The notes: generated from the letters alone by a model not told the origin. Counted from the first letter of the stretch, positions 11,851-23,278 are shown. The stretch is DNA of 64,000 nt from Chrysopilus asiliformis (GCA_964034945.1 OZ035963.1:48315032-48379031), one strand, 5' to 3'. Program-made: numbers and translations.

Positions 11851-12425
11851 CACTCTCGAAAAAATCCGGGGACGAATTAACTCCGCCTGAAAACATAGCT
11901 AAAAGTTTAACACCGTAGCGCGGAGTTATTTTTACATTTGTATTTTACGGAGCTAAATATTCAATTTAACACCGTTTTGACCTAAATTTTAAATGAACTC
12001 CGAAAAGGAGTCAAAAATTCACTACAACTCCTTTTAGGAGTTATTTAATTGTAAAGGGTGTTCACGTTTAGAAGAGGCTTGCCAATTGGCTTCAACAGCC
12101 TATTGGGAAGGCAAATGGTTTACAATTCGAGAGGTCCCGTGTTCGAGTCCCGGCAAGAGACATGTAAGAAAAGTTTTTAACAAGTAATATTAACTTTGGA
12201 AACACAAAAAAAACTCAAAACATCTCAAATGCTTGCAAAAAAAAGAGAATTTGTGAGGTTTTTTTTCTTGGTAATAAATTGGTTTAACACCGAAAAATTG
12301 TTAAAAATTAACACCCATAAGGAATTGTTGTGAACTCCTAGCCCGGTGGTCGATTTTCTCCAATAGGTGATGGACTCCCTCAAACTCCCTTTCGGTGCGT
12401 AATCGACTCAATTTTTTCGAGAGTG
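11851..12425. mobile_element. TA-flanked TIR element, CACTCTCGAAAAAAT family
   Basis: CACTCTCGAAAAAAT at the left is mirrored by ATTTTTTCGAGAGTG at the right; TA borders both ends (11849-11850, 12426-12427). Repeated motifs such as taacaccg and ggagttatt occur inside. A tRNA-like segment (12077-12158) sits in the middle, probably an insertion. No transposase frame. Confidence 0.7.
12077..12158 (+). other. tRNA-like segment (tRNA pseudogene or SINE head)
   Basis: The 82 bases start GCTTGCC and end GGCAAGA, pairing at 6 of 7 positions as an acceptor stem. A D-arm-like GGC...GCC follows, and GTGTTCGAGTCCC fits the pol III B box. The length suits a class II (Leu/Ser) tRNA, but the anticodon arm is unclear and the T stem has a mismatch. 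More likely a degraded tRNA or a SINE head than a working tRNA. Confidence 0.4.
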
Positions 12426-12503
12426 TATGTAAAATTTGAGGCAAATGTGAAACTTTTCGGCGTACTTTTCCTGATAATAAAAAACGTGCCCGTATGATGT
12501 TTA

Positions 12504-13388
12504 AACCCGTATGGTAAAACCAAAGGGTATATTAAATTTGCCTTACCGTCCGTCTGTCTGTGGCGCGGATTGCGGGCGCACGGATTGAGCTAGAGACTTG
12601 AAATTTTACGCAGATTCGCTTTTCGTAAAATGCAAGACTAAGTTCGTTAATGGGAAAAATGAGCGAACGAAAATGTTTTTTGCGAATATCTCAAAAACGG
12701 TGCATCTTATCAAAAAAGTGCAAGAACAAAAGTTATTTAGAATATGATTATACATAAAACTCCCATACATCAAAATCCGATTGGAATACATTTTATTGAA
12801 AAGTTTGGATAATCCTATTAGAATTTCTCGGCTTATAAGGTCTGCAAAAACAAAAAATAATATAACAAAATTATTATATTATTTTTGCGGATGTTTTCAC
12901 ATCCAAATTTCCCCCCAACAGGTCGGGCATGTTTGCCCTGAAAACCCATCAGGAACCTGTTTCTGGTATGGAAGCTGGCTCACCGTCATCAGAGCCTGCT
13001 TTACCAGCTTCCACGCAGGCTTACAGGATTTTTAAACAGGCTCCTGATGGGTTTTCAGGGCAGACATGCCTGACCTGTTGGGGGGAAATTTGGATGTGAA
13101 AAACATTCGCAAAAATAATATAATAATTTTGTTATATTACTTTTTTGTTTTTGCAGACCTTATAAGCCGAGAAATTCCAATAGTATTATTCATTGCTAGA
13201 AAGGTCGAGAAAACCATGAATGAGAAATGGTTCAATGGTTGAACACAAAAAAAAAGAAAAGTTTGACTTCAAAGTGGAATTTTCAAACAATTGCTCGCCG
13301 TTCACTTAAACTTCGAACAATGTCCTATCACCATACGGGTTTTCAATAAATGGCAGTTTGGCAATTATATCTTTTGTTATGTTTTATC
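12504..13388 (+). mobile_element. CCCGTATGGTGA-ended repeat family, copy A (split by fold-back)
   Basis: Begins acccgtatggtaaaaccaaa and ends atcaccatacgggt followed by the conserved tail tggcaattata...gttatgtttta, as in copies D (48251) and E (54669). It carries a very short version of the GTCC/GTCT microsatellite (12548-12561). The fold-back element at 12807-13191 interrupts it. Terminal CCCGTATGGTGA is inverted at the two ends, so it is probably a TIR element without coding capacity. Confidence 0.75.
12807..13191. mobile_element. Fold-back element with ~155-bp inverted arms
   Basis: The left arm (from 12807, with aatttctcggcttataaggt, ctgcaaaaac, aatataac, ccaaatttccccccaacagg and ccctgaaaacccatcagga) is repeated inverted in the right arm (to 13191). 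Only a core of about 75 bases, 12961-13035, is outside the arms. An RNA through it would form a very long hairpin. It lies inside repeat copy A and so is the younger insertion. Confidence 0.8.
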
Positions 13389-14509
13389 CCAACATCGTCA
13401 CCAGCCTTTCATTATTTATGTCTACCACTAACATCACGGTTAACATGAATGGCTCTTGAATAGATTTAATAATATTCAGGTTCTACTGTAAAAAGATATA
13501 ACTATGCACCACACAAATCTAAACTGATCTAAATATTGCCCTATAGATAAAATAAAATAGATAAACGTCTACCTTATGTATTGTTGACTACCTATAGATA
13601 CGAGTATAAAATCATTTTTCAAATCTTGTTCGTATGGACCATACCTATTAGCGACAACACACAAATAATCAACAATATCTCACGAAAACCGCATAAACAC
13701 ATGTGTCTTGAAAATATCTGATTATAAATTTAAGAAAGCATCGCTTCGTAGACTTAATTTTGAGGATTAATTCAAAGTCATTTAAATGCCTTTGATTCGA
13801 ATTTAAATAAAATACCTTACGCTGCTGAGCGGAACTCCATTAATCGTTCGTTTAATTTCATTTATTTATCTCACATTTTTTTTACAATATTTTTTTTTTG
13901 CCAAATGAATTTTATTTTTCGTCTGTTTCTAATTTCCTGTCACTCGATTTGATCATTATGGATCGTTAGTCAATATATTACCTGTTCAAGGTTATCAACT
14001 TATTGTTATTTGATTATTATTACGTTTATATATATTTCTATATTTAAAAAAAAGCCATTTCAGTTGTTTTCATAAAGGCTAAGTGATGCAATCAATCGAT
14101 ACGATCAAACAATTCAAAGTCAATGACTATAATTATTGCATTTTATTGGTTCGTTAAACAATATTTAAAATTTGTTTAATGGATAAAATTTTAGGAATAC
14201 ATTTAAATGTTATGTATCGAATATATTGACAAAATGTTCAATGACTGACGGATCACAAAATAACAATAAGCGAATTTTTTTTATCTATTACCAAGTGGTA
14301 TATATTTTTATTATTTGAAACAGTTGAACTATCAAAAAATTTAAGTTTGATTCGAATAATTTTAGTGTTTTTTACAATTTTGAAGCGATCAGCGTGTTAT
14401 TACTTTGCTGTGAGTAACTTTTTTTTAACCTGGAAAAAACTACCGATATCGATTAAATTTTTATTTTCGGGTAGAGTTTGTATTACATAATAAATCATCA
14501 CTCGTCTTC
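13389..14509. other. No feature recognised
   Basis: AT-rich intron, including many tttt runs; nothing identifiable. Confidence 0.6.
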
Positions 14510-14775
14510 TTCGGTAGTCCTCCCCGATAACCTTTGGACCGTTCGCCCGATTGGGATGCAGTTTCTTGTGTTAAATCAAGGATCTAAAAACTGTTTAAAA
14601 AACCTTCTGCTTGAAGAGATTTTGATAGCTAAAAGGAGTTTGATCAGGGTTTCAATATTAAATAAAACGTGTCTTTAACAAATTTACTACTCAATGAAAA
14701 TACCCATCCCGTCCCCTGTAACCCCTTGCCCACTATCTCCAGAACTCCTACAGGAATATTAATTAAGGTTGTACC
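14510..14775. repeat. Degenerate dispersed repeat related to 30470-30790
   Basis: Phrases such as gttcgcccgattgggatgca, aaataaaacgtgtctttaac and cctgtaacccc recur in changed form at 30470-30790 (ttttactattaaataagttgtgcctttaac, cctgtaaccac). Old and diverged; family unknown. Confidence 0.35.
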
Positions 14776-15130
14776 ATTAGATAGATCGTGTGATAGCTGA
14801 CATCATGACTGAGGGTCGGCGGAGCGAGACGGGACATCGTAAAACATATCCTTTCGTTCCAGTTTTTTTTTTCGGGAAAATTCTCAGTAGAAACTTTAAA
14901 GGTTGCTGAATTCGAAATCTGATGTTCGAATTGAAAATGCCAAACTGTAAACAGAAGGTCTCTAAATGTGTAACGTATTTTTTGGATAGAACCTCCCAAC
15001 AAAATAGTGATGAACGAGTCGTATATTTTAGTCGTAGTGCTTTTTAAAAATCAACAAAAAAATCTACATAATGACAAACATTGCCATTCCGAAAATCGTA
15101 CGAAAAAAGCGTAGATCAAACATAATAAAA

Positions 15131-15806
15131 AGCTATAATTGCCAATCTGACAATTATTGAAAACCCGTATGGTGATAATTTTTTTTTTATGTTTATGCCA
15201 GGAGCTTAGGCAAATTGCCTCTAATGCCGAAGCACAGCTCAAGACATTCATTCATACAACCATTCATACAATCCATTCACACTCTGAATACTCCTCATCA
15301 CACTGCAACGAAGACTTGGCGCGACAGTACATAGCCTTATCATCCATTGTGTCCTGTTACAGAGCTTGGAGGAGTATTCAGGCGGCGGGAGGCAAAGACC
15401 AAACTGGTCCGTGTTTAGGTCCATGAGCAGAAAAGTTCCAAATTCAAATTCAAGCCGAATTATTTTTGCCCTGAGTGGGATTTGAACCACTGCTCTCTGG
15501 ATCACAAGGCAAGCACTTAGCTGACTGAACCATCCACGCCACCACGATATGGCATTGTTCGAAGTTTAATTGAACAGCGAACAGTTGTATCAAAATTCCA
15601 CTTTGAAGTCAAACTTTTCAATAAGATTTTCTAAAATTTATTCCAATCGGATTTTGATGTATGGAAGTTTTATGTAGAATCATATCCTTTTTTTTATCAT
15701 TCTAAACACACTGGTGTAATTCATTTTTGAGTGTGATGACGTGATCTTGGCGTTACAAATGGTAAGGCAAATGTAATATACTCTTTGGTTTCACCATACG
15801 GGTATA
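15131..15806 (-). mobile_element. CCCGTATGGTGA-ended repeat family, copy B (split by SINE)
   Basis: Minus-strand copy: ctataattgccaatctgaca and cccgtatggtgata at the left, tttggtttcaccatacgggt at the right. It has lost the GTCC/GTCT microsatellite and its neighbours through an internal deletion near 15690. The SINE at 15179-15544 is inserted just inside its left end. Confidence 0.75.
15179..15544 (-). mobile_element. Full-length tRNA-derived SINE
   Basis: On the minus strand the element starts GTGGCGTGGATGGTTCAGTC, containing a pol III A-box-like TGGTTCAGTCAG. GTGGTTCAAATCCC (15478-15491) follows as a B box at the right distance. The remaining body of about 290 bases ends in ATAAAAAAAAA (T-run 15179-15188 on +). 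The body holds a small inverted repeat (gaggagtattcag / ctgaatactcctc). GATA on both sides may be a short target duplication. Compared with repeat copy A, the sequence either side joins cleanly, which confirms the insertion. Confidence 0.75.
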
Positions 15807-17770
15807 AAAAGCGTAGATAAAAAACGTAAAGAAAAACAAGTTAAAAGAAAAAAGAAATCGAAGTCAGAGATTCTTTCGCAAAATATTTTGTTTTTATATA
15901 ATTTTTCATTAGAAATTCATAAAAATTGTGAAATTTATCTGAGACAGACAGCAAATTCATGTTGAAAGAAATGTTGAAACTAATGGGACCAATTAAACAA
16001 AAGGGCTTAAAGTCGTTGATAGTATCGCAAAGTTATAGCCAATTAACCCCCTTTTAATTTAATGTTATTAGACATCCTTTCGCTAAAATACAAACACACA
16101 CACATCCCCTATTTACTCACTAACTTAGCCATTAAATAAGTCGCACAATTTTGTTGTCTTCTAGTTTACCGACAGCACATTTGAACAGTATTCGAAATGC
16201 ACCATCCACCGTAAGTGAATGCCACCTACATACCTTTTTTGCCCATTTCTAGTTGGTATTATTTTATCCGTTTTCGACTTCCTACCAATTCTACAGAAAT
16301 TTAAAGTTTTATTTGTTCAATTCGAAAACTCTTTGTGATTAAATCGAAATCTATAGATACTAAAATACACACATTGATAGGTAGGTATGGAAATTTTCTA
16401 CAAATGTTTACCTACATTTATTTTTCTGAAAACTTTCAATCTATATCTTTTGTCGCAGTGATTTGGTTCCACTTTTCGGCGCAAAATTCGTAGTTAAAAG
16501 AGACAAAACTAGCTAACCATTCACCCTCATTAATTTTACTTTTCGTCCCCAATTCCATTGAGGTTTATCCATTAATACATTCGCAAATTGGGATAAACGG
16601 CTAAAGTATAAAATTTTATTACTTAAGATTTATATCAAAGAACTATTGGAATAGAAGTGGAAATTTTTCTCATATCCAACTAAAACACAACAAGTTTCCC
16701 AAAAAACTCCCATTCCGTACGAATCCCAGCGCAGAATTATCCGCCAGTGGTGTATGGTAAGGGGAGTCAAGCGGGAGTGTTCGTATTTAGATCCGATATG
16801 CGAATACTATACAACCGGAGAAAACATGTAGCAGAGTTCGAGTGTTTTGTGTGTATTTCAAATCGACTTAAGGGATGAATCAGGAATTAAAGAGGATTAT
16901 GGGTATACATTTTTTTTTGCTGTTTGTTTGCTTCCAGGATATCTTGTGTGGATTCTTTTTATTTCCCGTATTAATGGTGTCTAGCAACGAGAGATATCCT
17001 GGCCACAGTTCCTCACCATTCCAACTTTAACATCCCCATTGCAATCCGGTTTAGATCGTAACATTTTGTATTTTTCCAGGATGTGATGTGAAGCTTCTTT
17101 CAATACCACCGAAAGATTTCAAATGTATGCTTTACAGTCCCACTCGCATAATATACAAGAAAAATTTCCAGTTCTTAACGAAAATTCAATTAAAAACCAC
17201 GATACCCTGTTTGAATGAGCAGAATTTTTTTTTTTGCTCCACATTTTGTCTGTTTTTCCTTGCGGGAATGTATATTTTTAATCTTTTCTTGGTTTTTTTT
17301 CGCTTCGTCCTGTTGATGGGCAAATGCTGAATTTCACACAAGGATTTTATCCTCTCAAAGTAGAAATTTGGTCAACATTTCAGGGAAATTGAAGAAAGAA
17401 TTGAATATTTTTCAATGGCGATAATCAACATTAGGTTAATATAGATTTGTCTTGAACTTTAGAAAAATATTTTTGCTTAGGAATTGTCCATAAAAAACCT
17501 TACACTGATTAAGGGGAGAGATCTAGTTAGTCGTTTGGCAGTGGTACAGAACTCGCGGTCCCAAATGAAATATCCCTAACAAGTCTAACGAGAGTGGGAA
17601 GGGGGAGAATCCGAAAATCACAAAATCAGCATGGCGTATTTTAGGGACAGCCTTTTTGTCAATGAAAATGTCGTAGTTATTGTAAAGTCCACTGGAAGCA
17701 GGAAAGTAAAATCAACAACGAACTTTTTCAATTTAACAACGATTTTTGTAAGAATTGCAAATATTCTCTT
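15807..17770. other. No feature recognised
   Basis: AT-rich intron with a short acacacacaca run near 16095. Confidence 0.6.
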
Positions 17771-17885
17771 AGTGCCGTTTGCACCAACGGAACTTAGTAA
17801 CTTAAGCCCAAATTTAATTATTTAAGTTTGGGATGACTAAGCACGATTTTATTTTTTAAGAATAGTTGGCGCAAACGGTCTTTAG
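17771..17885. mobile_element. Small MITE, GCCGTTTGC family, copy 1
   Basis: GTGCCGTTTGCACCAAC at the left is inverted at the right as GTTGGCGCAAACGGTC. TTAG is found at both borders. The interior (about 110 bases in all) is AT-rich. A second copy is at 50131-50257. Confidence 0.6.
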
Positions 17886-18042
17886 TGCATGCAAAGATTA
17901 TATAACTAAAGGCCGGAATACCATTGGCCCGACATAACATTTACGGCGACATATTTCGGCGAAAATTTTGTCCCCCATATACAATTGCACACACTTTGTT
18001 GTTCTAAACGTCAGGCCAATTGTGTTTTGCGCTTAAAGATAA

Positions 18043-18396
18043 AGGTGCCGGTCCACATGAGAGTAAATGCCGGCGAGAACCTCTCGATAGCAGCTACTCG
18101 TAAATGGACACGTCTCTGAGAGTCGCTCGCAGAAACTCGCGAGCTAGTTGCTGCGAGCTGTCAAAAGTGATTCTACTCTCTAGTCGACACGCACCCACTG
18201 AACTCTCGGGGAGTTGCTCGCCAGATACGAACAACGTTTGAATTTCGCTAGTAGCTCTCGAGAACGCTAGAAGCTCGATTTCGATAGAGCGATAGAAAAA
18301 TCGCCGAAATTAACTCTCAAATGGACAACCTCCTGCGAGTAACTCTCGAGAGTTTTTGAGAGTTACTCGCGTATTTACTCTCATATAGAGCGACAT
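18043..18396. mobile_element. MITE with CGAGAG/CTCTCG motifs, 330 bp before the exon
   Basis: Left end gtccacatgagagtaaatgc and, inverted from the right, tctatatgagagtaaatacg form imperfect inverted repeats. The interior is full of CGAGAG, CTCTCG and CTCGCGAG copies and is much richer in GC than its surroundings. It is the nearest mobile element to the cut exon. Superfamily unknown. Confidence 0.55.
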
Positions 18397-18704
18397 CTTA
18401 AGAAACAACAGAAGTTTTCATAGAACTTTTAAAATGTATGGAAAATACTGTAGAGTTTTGTTAATCTCAATCAAGCAACGCATGCAATTTAAGTATTTTT
18501 ATTTATTTTTTGACAGTTAATCATCAAAATATTAGGGAAAATAATCGTTTTGCAAGGCATACTAAATATTTCATTTCTCCTGTCGGATTTATTGAGACCC
18601 TAAAATTTGTTCTAGGTTTCTTATCTTTATTTACCTGATCTTTGGTGCATGTTAGATCCAAAAAAAAATTTAAAAAAAAATTCTAGATAGCTTTTTAACT
18701 AAAA

Positions 18705-18727
18705 TTTTTCTTTCTTTCAAATTTCAG
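18705..18727 (+). other. ct: Splice acceptor before the cut exon
   Basis: A T/C-rich tract (tttttctttctttcaaattt) runs into CAG at 18725-18727. The reading frame of the exon is open from the first base after it, and the first codon (CGG, Arg) matches the residue expected in Cut. Confidence 0.85.
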
Positions 18728-19642
18728 CGGGCAACTTTGGCAGAAAAGGAAGTAAATACACTGAAGGAGCAATTATCAAGTAATAATTTACCAGGAACAA
18801 CTGAACAACAGTCAGCGACAACGAACGCAGCATCATCATCCCCATCTCTATTGACACAAGCCGCCCTATTATCGGCAGTAGCGCAACAGCAACAGCAACA
18901 GCCACTACAGGCCACGATACCAAATAAGTTGACATCATCAGCGACACATTTAAATAATAATAGCAGCAGTAATAATAATAATAACAACAACAATAATAGT
19001 AATAGTAATAATACAAATAATAGTAATACCAACAATAGTAGTGTAACAGCACTGCAAAACGGTATACCAAACCCATTGTCGCCTGCATCCCCACCACTTT
19101 CGGACTGTGGCAGTACAGCCAGCAGCTGTATTGGTGGTATCAACTTAAATAATTTGAATAGTACATGTAATAATAATAATAACAATAGCAGTAGCAATAA
19201 TAATAAATTATTATTAAATAATAATACAAACAAAATGGAGGATGCCAGCAGCTTAATAACAACATTAACCGCAGAAATGAAATTAGATCAGCAGCAGCAA
19301 CAGATGCTCCAAAATGATTCGCCGACAGTGGCGAATTCGCCAGCGGCAACAGCAACAGCGCCCAATAAATTACAAATAAATAATAATAATAACAATAATA
19401 GTAGTACCAATAACAACAATAGTAATAATAACAACAATAATAATAGTAATGTTAACAATTCAAGCAGTAATAATAACAGCGCGAATAGTAATCGATCGAT
19501 AACTCCAATCGATAAGGAAATTGACTGTACGAGTAGTAGCAATGGTAACAATAACAATAACACAAATACAAACAACAACAATAGTAGTAGCAGTAGTAGT
19601 TTGAGACCCGTATCGGATGACGTAGCTGCCAAAGAGAAAGAG
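18728..19642 (+). CDS. ct: Internal coding exon of homeobox protein Cut (CUX family)
   Basis: This is a 915-base, 305-codon internal exon, open throughout and phase 0 at both ends. It follows a pyrimidine-rich tract and TTTCAG, and ends GAG before gtgagt. The first residues read RATLAEKEVNTLKEQLS, which from memory match the fly Cut N-terminal segment just after the leader exon. The last residues, DVAAKEKE, match the place where fly Cut continues into its coiled coil (AAKDKE then IKALLDEL). The middle is low complexity: a short poly-Gln (residues about 56-61), several Asn/Ser runs (about residues 78-107, 140-166, 218-259 and 273-299) and small conserved-looking islands. Cut is a nuclear transcription factor with three CUT repeats and one homeodomain; none of those domains is in this exon. 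The acidic Asp/Glu run I recall from the Drosophila exon is absent. Asn-run length probably varies between alleles. No start codon is expected: this is not a first exon. Confidence 0.9.
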
Positions 19643-19650
19643 GTGAGTTC
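19640..19650 (+). other. ct: Splice donor after the cut exon
   Basis: GAG followed by gtgagttc is a near-consensus donor. It falls directly after the conserved AAKEKE residues. The frame could be read on for only 42 more bases to a stop (TAG at 19682-19684), and those residues (VSSIFSSLF...) look intronic. Confidence 0.85.
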
Positions 19651-19897
19651 AATTTTTTCTTCACTTTTTTTGTATGTTGATTAGTTGTAAAATCACCGAG
19701 AGGTTTGAGTCGCTAAATAAATTTACACGCAAAAAAAATCAACATCTGCCCGTATTTGAGCGAACCTTTTCCAAGAACATCGTCTCAAACTGTTTTTTAG
19801 TATGGAAGAGAAATTTTAAATGATTCAACGGAATTTTAATGTATAAAGAAATTATCTAAAAGCCTCATATATAGTCGTAACAACAAACTGCTGCCGA

Positions 19898-20286
19898 GAA
19901 TTATTGAAAACACGTATGGGGATTTAAGTCCACGGCGAACAGTTGTATCAAAATTCCACTTTGAAGTCAAACTTTCCAATAAGATTTTTTAAAATTTATT
20001 CCAATCGGATTTTGATGTATGGAAGTTTTATGTAGAATCTTATCCGAAATAACTTTTGTTCTTTCAGTTTTTTGATAAGATGCGCCGTTTTTGAGATATT
20101 CGCAAAAAATGTTTTCGTTCGTATGCGGGGTACCTCCACTCCCACCCCCACACCCCCCCAACCCACCTAATGATCCATTTTTGCCCATTAACGAACTTAG
20201 CCTTGCATTTTACGAAAAATTTGCGTAAAATTTCAAGTCTGCGCCACAGACGGACAGACAGACGGACAGACAGGACGGACAGACAG

Positions 20287-20324
<38 letters not shown>

Positions 20325-20564
20325 GGACAGACAGACGGACAGACAGACGGACAGACAGACGGACAGACAGACAGACAGACGGACAGACAGACGGACAGAC
20401 AGACGGACAGACAGACAGACAGACGGACGGACATGTAAAATTGAACTTTTTTTATCATTCTAAACACACTGGTGTAATTCATTTTTGTGTGTGATAACGG
20501 GATCTTGGCGTTACAAACGGTAAGGCAAATTTAATATACCCTTTGGTTTCACCATACGGGTATA
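19898..20564 (-). mobile_element. CCCGTATGGTGA-ended repeat family, copy C
   Basis: Minus-strand copy. The right end (tttggtttcaccatacgggt, to 20564) is well kept. The left end (gaaaacacgtatggggattt) is diverged. It contains the core phrases attccaatcggattttgatg and cgaacttagccttgcatttt and the largest microsatellite of the family. Confidence 0.75.
20247..20432. repeat. (GACA/GACG) tetranucleotide array in repeat copy C
   Basis: About 185 bases of GACA with interspersed GACG lie at the same internal position as short CCGT/CTGT runs in copies A, D and E. The array makes false open frames on both strands (RQTDRQTD, VCLSVCLS). Confidence 0.9.
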
Positions 20565-23278
20565 ATCATAAAACACTTCTTGTATAGGGAAGAATGTTAT
20601 AAAACTTGTCACCTTTTTTCCTTGTTTTTATAAAAATATTGCCAAAAATTTTGATAAAATTTTATTTATTGAAAATTTTATTTAAAAACATCAAATTTCA
20701 CAAACAACAAAAAATTCTTGTTGATTTCGCTTTTCAAGTAAAAGTTTCTCCCAAAAAAAAAATCTGCCAGTCCCTTACATTCCATTCGATATTTTTATCT
20801 CAATTTTTTGACACATCTAATGATACAGAAAACAACTAAACGGCATTTTAATCTAAAAAGTATTAATAAATAATTTTGACATTTATTTGTATCTGTTTAT
20901 AGTTGACAGTAGTAAAAGAGCTAATCAAAAAAATAAAAGATATGGAGATTTTTTAATATCTTTTTCGGTGCTCAGTTCGCTATCTAAATCTGAATTTTAT
21001 TAATAACCTCACGAACCTACAGTAATAACGTCGCGTCTGGCAAAAGTATAGCACAGATAGATAGATCCTACACATGTCATATACCTGATGGGAACGAGGG
21101 CCAATATATCCCCCCTTCACACCACTTTTTTCCTATCAAATCATACCTCATCGTAGTCCAAGATCTATTCTGTCTATTCGTCAGAATAGATTTGTTGGCC
21201 TCATCCGATCTGGTGTCTTTGAGACTGATGAGAATGAACCCAAAGTCGATTCTTAAATTTTGATTCTTGTTGAATGCTGTTGCGCTTTGAAACATATCTG
21301 AATAAATTCTAAAAATATCCATCGAAAATCCCTTGATGCATATTGAAGAGAGTGAATTATTAACGTCGCCGTTGACTTTTGATACGCGAGATAAATCGAT
21401 GAAAAATTCAGAGAAATCTTTTCAACATTTTTCACCAAAATTTTTTTTTTTGAAAAAAGTTTTGATTATCATAATCTTGGGATCATTTTGTCGTTTCCTT
21501 CGAAAATCTTTCGAAACTATACCGGTTGGAATGAAAATTTTTGGGGTGGTTGAAGTGTGGTTTCTTTCACCCTTAGGCGTCCGATTCGTAAATATTTTGC
21601 ACAAAAACTGCTGCCAAAAAATAAAATTGCATGTGGTTTATTGCAGTTCGACTTGTCTGTGGGTTCTTTCGATTTGTGCAATTTTGTATTTTTTCAGATA
21701 TTCTTGTTTTGGTTGTGGTGGTGGTGGTGGTGGTGGTGGTAAACACGAGGGTAATAAACGTCTGTCTATAGATGTTTATAAGATATCTCTGCCTTTAATT
21801 AGGAATTCCTTTCATTTTCAGACAGCAAGAATTTAATGGCTTTTCGTATGTCTTTTTTTTGCATCGTTTTATGCCGTTCGTTCTTCGGACGCCCTTTTCT
21901 CATACGCTGAAAATTTTATGATTTTTATGGCCCAAATATAATGGGCTCGATTGTGTTTATTAAACTGTTCAATCGATTTTCACATTATTTTTCACAAGAT
22001 GAATGCTAAAGATACGCAATATTGAGTTCTATCGGTCGTAGCGAAGCATTGGAAATTGTCATCAAAATGCAGCAGAACCCATTCATAGTCGCCCCTTATT
22101 TATGTGTGAATTTCAAGAGGGCTTCTTAAAATATTTGCATGTTTGGTTTAAATTAAAAGATACTTATTGATTTTTTCCATTGTATGGTAATGCATCAGGT
22201 TTACCTGCCATTAACTCAACCCCCTGCACCTTATCTGGGTACAATTGAATGTGGAATTTTAAAATTTACCAATGGTCGGCCGTTTGTTGGTTTCGTGGTC
22301 GTTAGCAACATATGTGGCGATTACTATTCATATATGAATGAGTGGATAAAACGTGTAAAACTTTTCGAAATCAAAACGATATAAAATACACCGACTCGCT
22401 TGTTTATTGGTTAAAATTTGTATATACTGAATGTTGCTAATGGGCGAGGGGTGGTGGGAAAAATCAAGAAAAAAAAAATAAAGAAAATATATATAGATAT
22501 ATAAAAAAAAAGAAAGACTAGTAACCACTCGACATATTGTTGAGTTAAAGAAAATATGCAAGACATGTGCGATAAGAATCAGTTGAGGTCTTGTCCTAAG
22601 ACGATATATTTATGGTTATTATTTCAATTATTAGTCATTTTGGTTCCTAGTACCGCATTATCCGCTACAGTCTTATCATTAGGTAAATATCTTTTACCAT
22701 AACTTGAACAAATAGTTTATATGCAGTCATTCTGTGGCTCTACATTTTCAATACATAACTTATTCCGTGTCCTTTTCATTATTGTTTCTCTTATATCTTA
22801 ATGCCAGTTTTATTGACATTTTAATTATTGTAACTTTTGCATAAATAAATACGTTAAATAAAATGATTATCTTGATGTTTTTAAAATCACAATATCTCAA
22901 ACAGTTAAGAAGCTTTTTTCTTCATTGTAAGAAGTCTTTATTCCTGTTTCTTAAAAAAAATAAAAAAATTTTGTGATACTTTTCTTTACACTAGATTTTT
23001 TTAAATCCTAAATTCTAAAGATTTCCCAAAGTAGAATACTTGTAGTATATTAGCTCGGTTGTCGTTATCGGTGGACTCCATTTCTATAGCTTACTGATAA
23101 AAATAGCTTCGATTGCTTGTGATAATACAATTTTTATACTTACACCCCTGCCGCCCTTCATATACCCTCACCTGATATCTCTTTAACCAGTGCTAGCATT
23201 TTAATGGGGTTTTCGGCATAAAAAAAGGAATTTTGAAAGAGTATTTGTCTCGGAAAATGCAGACCAACTTTCTGCCCT
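20565..23278. other. No feature recognised apart from (TGG)n
   Basis: AT-rich. The open frame at 21333-21836 (167 codons) runs through the TGG repeat and is not supported. Confidence 0.55.
21711..21740. repeat. (TGG)n microsatellite
   Basis: About ten TGG/GTG units, ttggttgtggtggtggtggt onward. Simple sequence. Confidence 0.9.

Larger units (their letters stand above)
1..18727 (+). other. ct: Intron of cut upstream of the exon (partial)
   Basis: Inferred from the phase-0 acceptor at its end. The preceding exon should end in residues like INDWFFKKEQ...FWQQ; I looked for codons of that segment with a donor on the + strand and did not see them, so the previous exon probably lies outside the window. 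The intron is at least 18.7 kb. Its identifiable content is mobile-element debris, listed separately. Regulatory sites for cut may be present but cannot be read directly. Confidence 0.75.

Noticed and set aside
18717..19233. Minus-strand open frames rich in Leu or Tyr opposite the cut exon
   Set aside because: They are the reverse of the AAT/AAC and CAG runs; the + frame has conserved ends and splice sites.
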